From: an uncultured Dorea sp.
Lineage (GTDB): Bacteria; Bacillota; Clostridia; Lachnospirales; Lachnospiraceae
Direction: 5' to 3'
Assembly: GCA_934295165.1 (NCBI GenBank)
Contig: CAKRAT010000022.1
Location: forward strand, 1 to 31,837
DNA: 31,837 nucleotides
The notes under the pieces were generated by a model. The model saw only the letters and a list, made by a program, of their open reading frames with translations. It was not told where the DNA came from and made no database searches. Positions 8,271 through 17,252 of the stretch are shown here, piece by piece; position 1 is the first letter of the stretch; every line of letters starts with the position of its first letter. Both the position numbers and the translations under genes were made by a program.

Positions 8271-8924
8271 CTATTTTTTATCTTTTCCGCCGACACTGAT
8301 CTTATTTTCCGTGCCACTTAAAAGTCTCTTGATATTCGCTCTGTGTCTCCAGAATGCCAGCACCATCAGAAATGCCGCCACACCGTACATCTCATGCAGA
8401 TATACCGCATTTTCCACACCAAATCCTCCGTGCTGACCATAAACGATCACACTGATCAGATAGATGGTAACAACTGCCATAGATCCCAGTGACACATATC
8501 TTGTCGTCGCAACGATCGCAATAAATACCGCAAGACAGATCAGTACGATCCATATATTGGTAGTGCTGATAATCAGACCCGCCGTTGCTGCAATTCCCTT
8601 TCCGCCTTTGAACTTCAGGTAAAAAGGATAATTATGTCCCAGAACTGCTCCCATTCCCGCATACATGGAAAGTAATGGCAACATATCTGTATGTGTCTTA
8701 CCATAGATCAGATGCACAACAACGACCGCTGCCACACATTTAAAGCAGTCTCCGAGCAGTGTAACTGCACCAGCCTTCCATCCCATCGTACGGAGTGCAT
8801 TCGTTGTTCCGGCATTCCCACTTCCTTTTTTTCTCAGGTCAACACCTTTCTTTTTCCCGTATATATATCCGGTCTGGATCAGACCGAACATATATCCGAC
8901 AAGTACACATATCAAACGCTCCAT
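8271..8924 (-). CDS. plsY: Acyl-phosphate:glycerol-3-phosphate acyltransferase
   Basis: Integral membrane enzyme that moves an acyl group from acyl phosphate to glycerol 3-phosphate, the first step of phospholipid synthesis in most Gram-positive bacteria. The 217-residue protein is dominated by hydrophobic segments. The family motifs GSGNAGTTN (34-42) and GHNYPFYLKFKGGKG (96-110) are clear. A GGAG site lies within the end of der, whose stop is only 2 bases upstream, indicating translational coupling. gpsA, the source of its acceptor substrate, follows. The C-terminal charged tail is slightly longer than in minimal members. Confidence 0.96.
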   Translation of the reverse strand: MERLICVLVGYMFGLIQTGYIYGKKKGVDLRKKGSGNAGTTNALRTMGWKAGAVTLLGDCFKCVAAVVVVHLIYGKTHTDMLPLLSMYAGMGAVLGHNYPFYLKFKGGKGIAATAGLIISTTNIWIVLICLAVFIAIVATTRYVSLGSMAVVTIYLISVIVYGQHGGFGVENAVYLHEMYGVAAFLMVLAFWRHRANIKRLLSGTENKISVGGKDKK

Positions 8925-8926
8925 GA

Positions 8927-10255
8927 TTACTGCTCCTTTTCCTTTCTTTCCCTGATGAAGAATTTCAAAGCAGTACCACGGAATCCAAAGGCCTCACGGA
9001 TCTTATTCTCTAGATATCTGGTATAAGAAAAGTGCATCAGTTCTTTATTATTTACAAAGATTACGAATGATGGCGGTTTTACCGCTACCTGTGTAATATA
9101 ATACAGTTTCAGCCTCTTTCCTTTGTCTGAAGGCGGCTGCTGCATGGCAACGGCTTCTGTCATAATCTCATTCAGGACACCTGTCGCAACACGCAGTGTC
9201 TGGTTTTCAATGACCATATCGATCATATCGTATAATTTATTCAGACGCTGTCCTGTCTCTGCAGATACATACATGATCTCTGCATATGGCATGAAAGAAA
9301 GCACACGGCGTACATTATTCTCATACTCTTTCATCGTCTTGTCATTCTTTTCAATGGCATCCCATTTATTTACAACGATGATAATTCCTTTTCCTCTTTC
9401 ATGCGCGATACCTGCAATCTTGGCATCCTGTTCGGTTACGCCCTCTGTCGCATCAATCACAATCAGAACCACATCTGCGCGTTCTACTGCAGTTACCGTA
9501 CGGATAATACTGTAACGTTCCAGTTCTTCTTTAATCTTACTCTTACGTCTGAGTCCGGCTGTGTCAATGAATACATAATCTTTTCCATTATATTTTACAT
9601 TGGTATCGATGGCATCTCTGGTTGTTCCTGCCACATCCGATACGATCACACGCTGTTTTCCGGTCAGCTTATTGATGATCGAAGATTTTCCTACATTTGG
9701 CTTTCCTACGATTGCTACTCTCGGACGTTCATCTTCTTTTTCCTCTGCTTCATGTTCCGGGAAATGTGCAATCACAGCATCTAACATGTCTCCGATTCCC
9801 AATCTGGAAGCTGCAGATACCGGTACCGGATCTCCAATCCCCAGATTGTAGAATTCGTACACATCCGGCATGAACTTTTCAAAGCTGTCTACCTTATTCA
9901 CCGCCAGAACAACCGGTTTTCCGGATCTGCGGAGCATATCGGCAACTTTAGAATCTGCATCTACAAGTCCCTGTCTGACATCCGTGATAAAAATAATCAC
10001 ATCTGCGGTATCAATAGCGATCTGTGCCTGTTCCCTCATCTGTGAAAGGATAATATCTTTGCTCTCCGGTTCGATACCACCGGTATCAATCATGGTAAAT
10101 TCTTTGTCCAGCCATGTGACATCTGCATAGATACGGTCTCTTGTTACTCCAGGCGTATCTTTGACGATTGAAATCATCTCTCCCGCCAGTACATTAAAAA
10201 GGGTTGACTTTCCTACGTTCGGTCTTCCCACAATAGCAACTACTGGTTTACTCAT
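8927..10255 (-). CDS. der: Ribosome biogenesis GTPase Der (EngA)
   Basis: Double-GTPase that assists assembly of the 50S ribosomal subunit. The 442 residues contain two G domains with P-loops GRPNVGKS (10-17) and GKPNVGKS (184-191). The matching NKVD and NKWD base-recognition motifs and DTGG/DTAG switch motifs are visible, followed by a C-terminal KH-like domain ending in a basic RERKEKEQ tail. GGAGAG precedes the ATG. It is the first gene of the der-plsY-gpsA(-spoIVA) cluster common in Clostridia and is divergent from prs. Confidence 0.97.
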   Translation of the reverse strand: MSKPVVAIVGRPNVGKSTLFNVLAGEMISIVKDTPGVTRDRIYADVTWLDKEFTMIDTGGIEPESKDIILSQMREQAQIAIDTADVIIFITDVRQGLVDADSKVADMLRRSGKPVVLAVNKVDSFEKFMPDVYEFYNLGIGDPVPVSAASRLGIGDMLDAVIAHFPEHEAEEKEDERPRVAIVGKPNVGKSSIINKLTGKQRVIVSDVAGTTRDAIDTNVKYNGKDYVFIDTAGLRRKSKIKEELERYSIIRTVTAVERADVVLIVIDATEGVTEQDAKIAGIAHERGKGIIIVVNKWDAIEKNDKTMKEYENNVRRVLSFMPYAEIMYVSAETGQRLNKLYDMIDMVIENQTLRVATGVLNEIMTEAVAMQQPPSDKGKRLKLYYITQVAVKPPSFVIFVNNKELMHFSYTRYLENKIREAFGFRGTALKFFIRERKEKEQ

Positions 10256-10303
10256 CTTAACTCTCCTCTATATTTCATTCTATATTTGTCTCTTAACGAT
10301 ACT

Positions 10304-10324
10304 ATTATACATTACCTTTGTCAA
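10304..10324 (-). promoter_or_regulatory. Promoter region of der
   Basis: Read leftward there is a perfect TATAAT (10304-10309) and a perfect TTGACA (10319-10324), but only 9 bp apart, so they cannot serve the same promoter. Either TATAAT is used with a poor -35 (TTGGAC, 18 bp upstream), or TTGACA is used with TATCGT 17 bp downstream. Two overlapping promoters are possible. Confidence 0.5.
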
Positions 10325-10340
10325 ATAGTCCAATCAGTAG

Positions 10341-10370
10341 TTGACCTTTTTATAGAAAAAGTGATATAAA
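10341..10370 (+). promoter_or_regulatory. Promoter of prs
   Basis: TTGACC at 10341-10346 and TATAAA at 10365-10370 with an 18-bp spacer, about 45 bp before the prs ATG. It is back to back with the der promoter region. Confidence 0.6.
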
Positions 10371-10415
10371 TAATTAGGAGTAACTTATCATATAAAATAC
10401 ACAGGAGTTTTTATT

Positions 10416-11591
10416 ATGCCAAATATCAAATTAATGGAAAGCGGTCTTCCTGTTGCACCACTGAAAATCGGTGCGCTGGAATCATGCCGCGAACTTGGTG
10501 AAAAGGTAAATAATTACATCGTACAGTTCAGAAAAAGCACGATGAATGAGAACATGGACTCACCATTATACTATAATTACCTGCGTGACAATTATCTGAT
10601 TGATTGTCCGTGTCCACGTTTTGGAAGTGGAGAAGCGAAAGGACTTCTGACAGAATCTATCCGTGGTGCAGATTTGTTCCTCATGGTAGATGTCTGCAAT
10701 TACAGCCTTACTTATTCTGTAAACGGACATTTAAATCATATGTCACCGGATGATCATTTCCAGGATTTAAAGAGAATCATTGCTGCCGCTAACGGAAAAG
10801 CACGCCGTGTCAACGTTGTAATGCCTTTCCTTTATGAAAGCCGCCAGCACAAACGCACCAAACGTGAATCTCTGGACAGTGCTCTCGCACTTCAGGAACT
10901 GATCGATATGGGCGTATCTAATATCTTTACATTTGATGCTCACGATCCCCGTGTACAGAATTCTATCCCGCTTCATGGATTTGACAGCTTCAACCCGCCG
11001 TATCAGTTCATGAAAGCATTATTAAACGCAGAACCAGATCTTAAAGTTGACAAAGAACATCTGATGATCATCAGCCCTGATGAGGGAGCTATGCAGCGTG
11101 CTGTATACTTCTCTAACGTTATGGGGGTTAACATGGGTATGTTCTACAAGCGTCGTGACTATTCAACTGTCGTAAATGGAAAGAACCCAATCGTGGCGCA
11201 TGAGTTCTTAGGTGAACATCTTGATGGAAAAGATGCGATTATCATTGATGACATGATTTCTTCAGGTGAAAGTATGCTGGATGTTGCAAAACAGATCAAG
11301 GACCGTGGAGCCAACCGTGTATTTGTCTGCACTACATTCGGACTCTTTACCGATGGATTCGGGAAATTTGATGAATATTATGAAAAAGGTTACATTGACC
11401 GAGTGATCACTACCAATCTTACTTATCTTCCGGCAGAAGCAAAAGAAAAGCCTTACTTCCTGGTTGCAGATATGAGTAAATTCATTGCACTGATCATCGA
11501 CTCCATGAACCACGATATCAGTATCGGAAAGGTTATGGATCCTACTGAAAAGATCCACCGCCTGCTGGAAAAATATAACCATTCATTATAA
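10416..11591 (+). CDS. prs: Ribose-phosphate pyrophosphokinase, long divergent form
   Basis: Makes PRPP from ribose 5-phosphate and ATP for nucleotide, histidine and tryptophan synthesis. At 391 residues it is about 70 longer than the classical enzyme. The fold's landmarks are recognisable: SIRGADLFLMVD (81-92), the flexible loop RQHKRTK (143-149) in place of the usual RQDR, DAHDPR (174-179), PDEGAMQRA (221-229) and the PRPP-binding DDMISSGES (278-286). Several active-site positions differ from the textbook form, yet this long form is familiar in Clostridia. AGGAG lies nine bases before the ATG. It stands alone between divergent der and a terminator, consistent with housekeeping expression. 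Family call firm; enzymatic equivalence inferred. Confidence 0.9.
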   Translation: MPNIKLMESGLPVAPLKIGALESCRELGEKVNNYIVQFRKSTMNENMDSPLYYNYLRDNYLIDCPCPRFGSGEAKGLLTESIRGADLFLMVDVCNYSLTYSVNGHLNHMSPDDHFQDLKRIIAAANGKARRVNVVMPFLYESRQHKRTKRESLDSALALQELIDMGVSNIFTFDAHDPRVQNSIPLHGFDSFNPPYQFMKALLNAEPDLKVDKEHLMIISPDEGAMQRAVYFSNVMGVNMGMFYKRRDYSTVVNGKNPIVAHEFLGEHLDGKDAIIIDDMISSGESMLDVAKQIKDRGANRVFVCTTFGLFTDGFGKFDEYYEKGYIDRVITTNLTYLPAEAKEKPYFLVADMSKFIALIIDSMNHDISIGKVMDPTEKIHRLLEKYNHSL

Positions 11592-11607
11592 AATATCTTT
11601 ATAAAGC

Positions 11608-11645
11608 AAAAACAGGATCAGCTCACAAATACTGATCCTGTTTTA
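11608..11645. terminator. Bidirectional terminator between prs and the deacetylase gene
   Basis: AAAACAGGATCAG pairs perfectly with CTGATCCTGTTTT around a 10-base loop, with A and T runs on the two sides. It ends both convergent transcripts. Confidence 0.88.
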
Positions 11646-11676
11646 TACTTTATCACCATATAGCAGTATCTTCGTT

Positions 11677-13113
11677 TTATTTTGTAAAATCGCTGTAAGC
11701 AGTTCCGTTTTCCAACGTCTTATTCTTCGCCGCTGCCATTTCCGAAACTGTTACTAACTGATATCCTTTCTCTTCCAACTTCGGAATAAGCTCCAAAGCT
11801 GCATCAATCGTTTCACTATGAATATCATGCATCAATATAATATCTCCATCTTTTAGGTTCTTCATAACCTCATCAATCGTACTTTGAGCATTCCGGGTCT
11901 TCCAGTCCAGTGTATCTACATTCCAGAGAATCATCGGCATTCCGACACTTGATTTTACCGTGTCGTTGATTGCTCCATATGGAGGTCTCAATACCGTTGC
12001 TGGACTTCCACAGATATTTTTGATATTTTCATTGGTATCGCCTATCTCTTTGGCCACTGCATCTGCATTAATCTTTGTAAGCTGCTGATGGTCATAAGAA
12101 TGATTTCCAAGTTCATTCCCGTCTTTTAACATCTGTTTTACTGCATCAGGATATTTCGTCACATTCTTCCCGAGCATAAAAAACGTTGCATGCGCATTAT
12201 ACTTTTTTAACTGATCCAGAAGTTCTGTCGTTCTCGGTCCCGGTCCATCATCAAATGTAAGTGCTACCATCGGCTTATTCGGATCAATTTCTGTCTTTTC
12301 TTTCGAAATCAGTTCCCCATTTTCATTAAATTTACACTTTTCAAGCCCAAGCTTTATTTCACCCGTTGCTGCAATTCCTTTTGAATCAAAATAGTACTCT
12401 TTACCATCAATTGTCTGCCAGCCGGTCAATGCCTTACCATCATCTGCCAGATATGCTTTTCCACTATCAACAGTAATCCAACCCGATTTTTGCATTATAC
12501 CTTTTTTGTCAAAGCAATACAGTGAATCTCCTATCGTCTGCCAGCCGGTTACTTTTTTTCCTTCTTCATCAAAATAATATGTTTTTCCTTTTGATACCAC
12601 AAAATCCGATGCTACATAAGTCCCATCATATTTTTTAAATTTATTACCTTCCCATACACCAATTGGATTCTTCACCTTGCAGGTTCCGTTTTTAATCGTT
12701 ACCTGCACTTTTTCCTTCCAATCTCCATCCAGATTTTTTCTAATATAATCAGAGAGAGTGGCTGTAATCACGTAGGCTCCTTCTACCTCCGCATCAGCCT
12801 TACTAGAAATTGTAAGTTCTTTACCTTTCCGCAAATCTTCTGCCAGATCTTCTGCTGTATATGTATCGGTAAGCTTATTCTTATCCCTGTCCTGTATCTT
12901 TACATCCGCTGTAAATGCCGGAAGGTTTTCTCCCTGCATAATCTCAACATCTGCAACCTGTATTGTAATCTGTGCCGGTTTTCTTAACATTTCTTTGATT
13001 ACCGGTATTGCCACTACAATCAGGCAGACAACAAAAAGAGTAAGACCCACACGAATGTTTCTTACTCTTCTCCGATATCTCTTACGTCTTGCTCGAATCC
13101 CTGTATTATCCAT
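11677..13113 (-). CDS. Membrane-anchored polysaccharide deacetylase with cell-wall-binding repeats
   Basis: A 478-residue surface protein. A very basic N-terminus (RARRKRYRRR) precedes one membrane segment at about 21-40, so the rest is outside the cell. A beta-rich domain (about 47-140) is followed by choline-binding-type GW repeats (about 176-265, e.g. GWQTI..YYFD units) and a NodB polysaccharide deacetylase domain. Catalytic motifs are intact: TFDDGP (286-291), HxxxH (H338, H342), RPPYG (376-380) and LMHDIH (427-432). It probably removes acetyl groups from peptidoglycan N-acetylglucosamine or a related wall polymer, giving lysozyme resistance or wall remodelling. The exact substrate is inferred. 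It lies downstream of serA with its own promoter-like sequence, so it need not belong to that operon. Confidence 0.92.
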   Translation of the reverse strand: MDNTGIRARRKRYRRRVRNIRVGLTLFVVCLIVVAIPVIKEMLRKPAQITIQVADVEIMQGENLPAFTADVKIQDRDKNKLTDTYTAEDLAEDLRKGKELTISSKADAEVEGAYVITATLSDYIRKNLDGDWKEKVQVTIKNGTCKVKNPIGVWEGNKFKKYDGTYVASDFVVSKGKTYYFDEEGKKVTGWQTIGDSLYCFDKKGIMQKSGWITVDSGKAYLADDGKALTGWQTIDGKEYYFDSKGIAATGEIKLGLEKCKFNENGELISKEKTEIDPNKPMVALTFDDGPGPRTTELLDQLKKYNAHATFFMLGKNVTKYPDAVKQMLKDGNELGNHSYDHQQLTKINADAVAKEIGDTNENIKNICGSPATVLRPPYGAINDTVKSSVGMPMILWNVDTLDWKTRNAQSTIDEVMKNLKDGDIILMHDIHSETIDAALELIPKLEEKGYQLVTVSEMAAAKNKTLENGTAYSDFTK

Positions 13114-13151
13114 CCCTTGTATCCCCCAGATTTTATAACTTCTGTATATCG

Positions 13152-13176
13152 GAGAAGCTGTCGTTTACAGCTTCTC
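13152..13176. repeat. Hairpin in the deacetylase leader
   Basis: GAGAAGCTGT and ACAGCTTCTC are perfect 10-base arms around a 5-base loop. No T-run follows on the leftward strand, so it is not a normal serA terminator. It lies about 40 bases upstream of the deacetylase ATG and would be in that gene's 5' leader. Confidence 0.6.
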
Positions 13177-13192
13177 TTTCTCTATACTCAAT

Positions 13193-13221
13193 AGGATACC
13201 CTAATACGACATATTTCGCAA
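13193..13221 (-). promoter_or_regulatory. Candidate promoter of the deacetylase gene
   Basis: Read leftward, TTGCGA (13216-13221) and TATCCT (13193-13198) with a 17-bp spacer lie between serA and the deacetylase gene. The match is moderate. Confidence 0.4.
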
Positions 13222-13254
13222 TTAAGGGATTCTTACAAATTTATTAAGTTTCAT

Positions 13255-14418
13255 TTAACATATGACACGTACACGTAACACTTCACTGATTTCTTTCAAT
13301 TCTGTCACAACTGCTTCCGGTACCTTAGAATCTACATCAATCATCGTGTATGCATATTTTCCCTTACTCTTATTTGTAAGGTCTGCGATGTTCATATTAT
13401 CTTTTGCAAGGATCGCTGATATCTGACCGATCATATTCGGCACATTGTGATGCAGTACCAGAATACGCATCTTATCGCCTCTCAGTCCCATATCACAGTC
13501 CGGATAGTTCACGGAATGTTTAATATTACCATTTTCCAGATAATCCATCACTTCTTTGACCGCCATCTTTGCACAGTTATCTTCAGATTCTTCTGTAGAA
13601 GCACCGAGATGAGGAATAACGATAGCTCCTTTTACACCTGCAATCTCCGGTGTCGGAAAATCTGTAACATAATGTTTTACCTTTCCTGACACAAGCGCAT
13701 CTACCATTGCTTCAGAATCTACCAGTACATCTCTTGCAAAGTTCAGGACGATCACCCCTTCTTTCATAAGTCCGAGCGCATCTTTTCCAATCATTCCCTT
13801 TGTGTTGTCAAGTGCCGGCACATGAACCGTAATATAATCACAATTTTCATAGATCTCATCTACATTTGTTGTATGATGGATGCTTCTTGAAAGTCTCCAT
13901 GCGGAATCTACAGATACATATGGATCATATCCATACACATCCATACCCAGATGTGTTGCTGCATTCGCTACAAGTACACCAATTGCTCCAAGACCAATCA
14001 CACCAAGTTTTTTACCTTCCAATTCCTGTCCTGCAAATGCTTTTTTAGCCTTTTCTGCATCTTTTGCAATATTACCGTCTTCTTCATTTTCTTGTACCCA
14101 GTTGATACCGCCGATGATATCTCTGGATGCCAGAAGCATACCGGCAATCACAAGTTCTTTTACACCATTCGCATTGGCTCCCGGTGTATTGAATACCACA
14201 ATTCCCTGTTCCGCACATTTCTCAAGCGGAATATTATTAACGCCTGCTCCTGCTCTTGCAATCGCCTTCAGATCCGATGCAAATTCCATCTCATGCATTG
14301 CCGCACTTCTTACCAGAATCGCATCTGCTGTCTCCGCTGTACTTACAGGTGCATAGTCTTTTGTAAATTCATCCAGTCCTACCTGTGAGATTGGGTTCAG
14401 ATTATGATACTTATACAT
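13255..14418 (-). CDS. serA: D-3-phosphoglycerate dehydrogenase
   Basis: First enzyme of serine synthesis, oxidising 3-phosphoglycerate to 3-phosphohydroxypyruvate with NAD+. The 387-residue short form has a catalytic domain split around a Rossmann domain with GLGAIG (142-147), catalytic R229, E258 and H270 (in IPHLGAST), and a C-terminal ACT domain (about 317-387) where serine or another amino acid may bind. It lacks the intervening ASB domain of the long forms. AAGGAG lies in the end of serC and only 2 bases separate the genes, so serC and serA are coupled. No clear terminator follows. Confidence 0.95.
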   Translation of the reverse strand: MYKYHNLNPISQVGLDEFTKDYAPVSTAETADAILVRSAAMHEMEFASDLKAIARAGAGVNNIPLEKCAEQGIVVFNTPGANANGVKELVIAGMLLASRDIIGGINWVQENEEDGNIAKDAEKAKKAFAGQELEGKKLGVIGLGAIGVLVANAATHLGMDVYGYDPYVSVDSAWRLSRSIHHTTNVDEIYENCDYITVHVPALDNTKGMIGKDALGLMKEGVIVLNFARDVLVDSEAMVDALVSGKVKHYVTDFPTPEIAGVKGAIVIPHLGASTEESEDNCAKMAVKEVMDYLENGNIKHSVNYPDCDMGLRGDKMRILVLHHNVPNMIGQISAILAKDNMNIADLTNKSKGKYAYTMIDVDSKVPEAVVTELKEISEVLRVRVIC

Positions 14419-14420
14419 GA

Positions 14421-15503
14421 TTACATATTCTCCTTTTCAAATGCTTTCATAAATTCTACCAGTTTTTCTACTCCCTCAACCGGCATCGCATTGTAGATAC
14501 TTGCGCGCATGCCTCCGACACTTCTGTGTCCCTTCAGATTTTCAAATCCGGCTTCTTTTGCTTCTTTTACGAATTTTGCATCCAGGTCTTTATCGCCTGT
14601 TACAAACGGAACATTCATAAGAGAACGGTCTTTTGGTACAACGGTACCTTTGAATAATTTGCTTTCATCCAGATAATCATAGAGAATCTTTGCTTTCTTT
14701 TCATTCCGCTCTTTGATTGCTTCCAATCCCCCCTGTTTTTTCAGCCATTTGAATACTTTACCACAGATATAGATTCCATATGCCGGTGGTGTATTGTATA
14801 AAGACTTGGCATCTGCATGTGTCTTATACTTCAGCATAGTCGGTGTACCTTCTAATACATCATCTGTGATCAGATCTTCACGGATAATTGCAATCACAAC
14901 ACCTGCCGGTCCAACATTTTTCTGAACACCTCCATAGATCACGCCGTATTTTGACACATCTACCGGCTCAGACAGGAAGCAGGATGATACATCTGCCACC
15001 AGTGTCTTTCCTTTGGTATTTGGAAGCTCTTTGAACTTTGTACCATAAATCGTATTATTTTCGCAGATATATACATAATCTGCATCCTCAGAGATACCGA
15101 GGTCTGAGCAGTCCGGAATATAAGAAAATGTCTTATCTTCGGAAGATGCGATTACATGGACCTCCCCATATTTCTCTGCTTCTTTGGCTGCTTTTTTCGC
15201 CCATTGTCCAGTTACGATGTAGTCAGCCACTTTATTCTTCATCAGATTCATAGGAATCATGGCAAATTGCTGAGATGCCCCACCCTGTAAGAATAACACC
15301 TTATAGTTATCCGGAATATGCATCAGTTCGCGGATATCAGCTTCTGCTGTCTCAATAATCTCCTGGAACACCGACGAGCGGTGACTCATTTCCATAACCG
15401 ACATTCCACAGCCCTGATAATCTAACATCTCTGCTGCTGCTTCTTTTAATACTTCTTCCGGCAATACGGCCGGGCCTGCTGAAAAATTGTACACTCTGCT
15501 CAT
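14421..15503 (-). CDS. serC: Phosphoserine aminotransferase
   Basis: Converts 3-phosphohydroxypyruvate and glutamate to phosphoserine and 2-oxoglutarate; the same fold also serves pyridoxal synthesis in some bacteria. The 360-residue length is standard. The N-terminal YNFSAGPAVLP signature, GGASQQF (74-80) and the PLP lysine K195 in GGVQKNVGPAG are all present. GGAGG precedes the ATG, 39 bases behind ilvB. No phosphoserine phosphatase (serB) gene is in the window, so the last step is encoded elsewhere. Confidence 0.97.
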   Translation of the reverse strand: MSRVYNFSAGPAVLPEEVLKEAAAEMLDYQGCGMSVMEMSHRSSVFQEIIETAEADIRELMHIPDNYKVLFLQGGASQQFAMIPMNLMKNKVADYIVTGQWAKKAAKEAEKYGEVHVIASSEDKTFSYIPDCSDLGISEDADYVYICENNTIYGTKFKELPNTKGKTLVADVSSCFLSEPVDVSKYGVIYGGVQKNVGPAGVVIAIIREDLITDDVLEGTPTMLKYKTHADAKSLYNTPPAYGIYICGKVFKWLKKQGGLEAIKERNEKKAKILYDYLDESKLFKGTVVPKDRSLMNVPFVTGDKDLDAKFVKEAKEAGFENLKGHRSVGGMRASIYNAMPVEGVEKLVEFMKAFEKENM

Positions 15504-15542
15504 TGTAGTTCCTCCATTTTCCTTTAACTTTTTTTGCTATTC

Positions 15543-17228
15543 TTATTCTGCTTTCTTTGCTTCCAGGTCTTTTTCATCAAAAGCCTCGTTAATCGGCGCT
15601 CCAGGTGCAACCATCGGCCATACTTTATCGTCACTGTCAATCTGACAGTCGATCACAACCGGATGTCCACTCTTTAACGCATCCGCAAATGCTTTTTTGA
15701 ACTCTTCCTGGGTTGCCACACGTATTCCTTCTGCTCCCATAGCCTCTGCAAGTTTTACAAAGTCTACTGCATCATTTAATACGGTAGCCGAGTAACGCTG
15801 TCCGTAGAACAGGTTCTGCCACTGGCGGACCATACCAAGTACATGGTTATTGATTACTACCTGTATTATCGGAATATTATGGCGTGTTGCGGTAGCAATC
15901 TCATTCATATTCATACGGAAACATCCGTCACCTGCGATATTGACTACAGTCTTTTTCGGTCTTCCGACCTTGGCTCCGAGGGAAGCTCCAAGACCATATC
16001 CCATTGTTCCTAGACCTCCTGATGTAAGAAGTGTTCTTGGTTCTGTATATTTATAATACTGTGCTGCCCACATCTGATGTTGTCCGACTTCTGTAGAAAT
16101 GATTGCTTCACCATTTGTCTGACGGTAGATTTCTTCTACCACAAATGGACCACTGAGTACATCCGGATGATAAGTCATTGGATACTTTTCTTTATAAGAC
16201 ATGACCTGTTCTACCCAGGCCTTATGATCTTGCTGTTCCAGTCGTTCATTCATTTTTTGAAGAGCAACCTTCAGATCCCCAACCACACCTTCTGTAATCA
16301 GTATATTTTTGTTCATTTCTGCTGCATCTACATCAAACTGTAAGATTTTGGCATTTTTTGCGAATTTTTTGGCATTGCCTGTGACACGGTCGCTGAATCT
16401 GGCTCCCGCCACGATCAGAAGATCACATTCGCTGACACCATAATTAGATGCTTTTGTTCCATGCATTCCAAGCATTCCGGTATATAACGGATCAGTTCCC
16501 GGAAATGCCCCTTTTCCCATCAAAGAGTCAGTAACTGGAGCATCTACCTTCTTCACAAATTCGTATAATTCTTTGCTGGCTCCTGATAATACCGCTCCGC
16601 CGCCAACAAATATGTATGGCTTTTCTGACTCCCGAATCATGCGTGCCGCACTTTCCAGATCTTCCTCGCAGATATCTTCAGATGGTTTTACAACCTTCGG
16701 TTCCTGTACCGTAAATTCTGCTTTATTTGCTGTTACATCTTTCGGAATATCAATCAGAACCGGTCCCGGTCTTCCTTCTTTCGCAATTACAAATGCCTTA
16801 CGGATCGTATCTGCCAGATTATTAACATCTTTTACAATATAATTATGCTTTGTGATCGGCATCGTAACACCTGCAATATCAATCTCCTGAAAGCTGTCTT
16901 TTCCAAGAAGCGATACCCCTACATTACAGGTAATCGCAACAACCGGAATCGAATCCATGTATGCGGTTGCTATTCCGGTTACAAGATTGGTTGCTCCCGG
17001 TCCGCTGGTTGCAAGACATACACCAACTTTTCCTGTTGCCCTTGCATATCCGTCTGCTGCATGAGCAGCCCCCTGCTCATGCGATGTAAGGATATGTGTA
17101 ATCTCATCTTTATGTTTATATAATTCATCGTATACGTTCAAAATTGCTCCACCCGGATAACCGAATACGGTATCTACGCCCTGCTCTTTCAAACACTCAA
17201 TTACGATCTGTGATCCTGTTAACTGCAT
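15543..17228 (-). CDS. ilvB: Acetolactate synthase large (catalytic) subunit
   Basis: ThDP-dependent enzyme joining two pyruvates to acetolactate, or pyruvate and 2-oxobutyrate, for valine, leucine and isoleucine. With the start at 17228 it has 561 residues. The catalytic glutamate is E51 (SHEQGAAHAADGYAR region), and the ThDP/Mg motif begins GDGCFRMNMNE in the C-terminal third. An ATG at 17237 lies one base after AGGGGA, whereas the ATG at 17228 has a normal spacer of about ten, so 17228 is preferred. It follows ilvD closely. No small regulatory subunit (ilvN) is adjacent, so feedback control may depend on a gene elsewhere. Biosynthetic rather than catabolic role is inferred from the operon. 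Confidence 0.96.
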   Translation of the reverse strand: MQLTGSQIVIECLKEQGVDTVFGYPGGAILNVYDELYKHKDEITHILTSHEQGAAHAADGYARATGKVGVCLATSGPGATNLVTGIATAYMDSIPVVAITCNVGVSLLGKDSFQEIDIAGVTMPITKHNYIVKDVNNLADTIRKAFVIAKEGRPGPVLIDIPKDVTANKAEFTVQEPKVVKPSEDICEEDLESAARMIRESEKPYIFVGGGAVLSGASKELYEFVKKVDAPVTDSLMGKGAFPGTDPLYTGMLGMHGTKASNYGVSECDLLIVAGARFSDRVTGNAKKFAKNAKILQFDVDAAEMNKNILITEGVVGDLKVALQKMNERLEQQDHKAWVEQVMSYKEKYPMTYHPDVLSGPFVVEEIYRQTNGEAIISTEVGQHQMWAAQYYKYTEPRTLLTSGGLGTMGYGLGASLGAKVGRPKKTVVNIAGDGCFRMNMNEIATATRHNIPIIQVVINNHVLGMVRQWQNLFYGQRYSATVLNDAVDFVKLAEAMGAEGIRVATQEEFKKAFADALKSGHPVVIDCQIDSDDKVWPMVAPGAPINEAFDEKDLEAKKAE

Positions 17229-17252
17229 ACCATTCATTCCCCTGTCATGATT

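Noticed and set aside
13152..13176. Hairpin as serA terminator
   Set aside because: Read leftward it is followed by CGATATAC rather than a T-run, so it was listed only as a hairpin.
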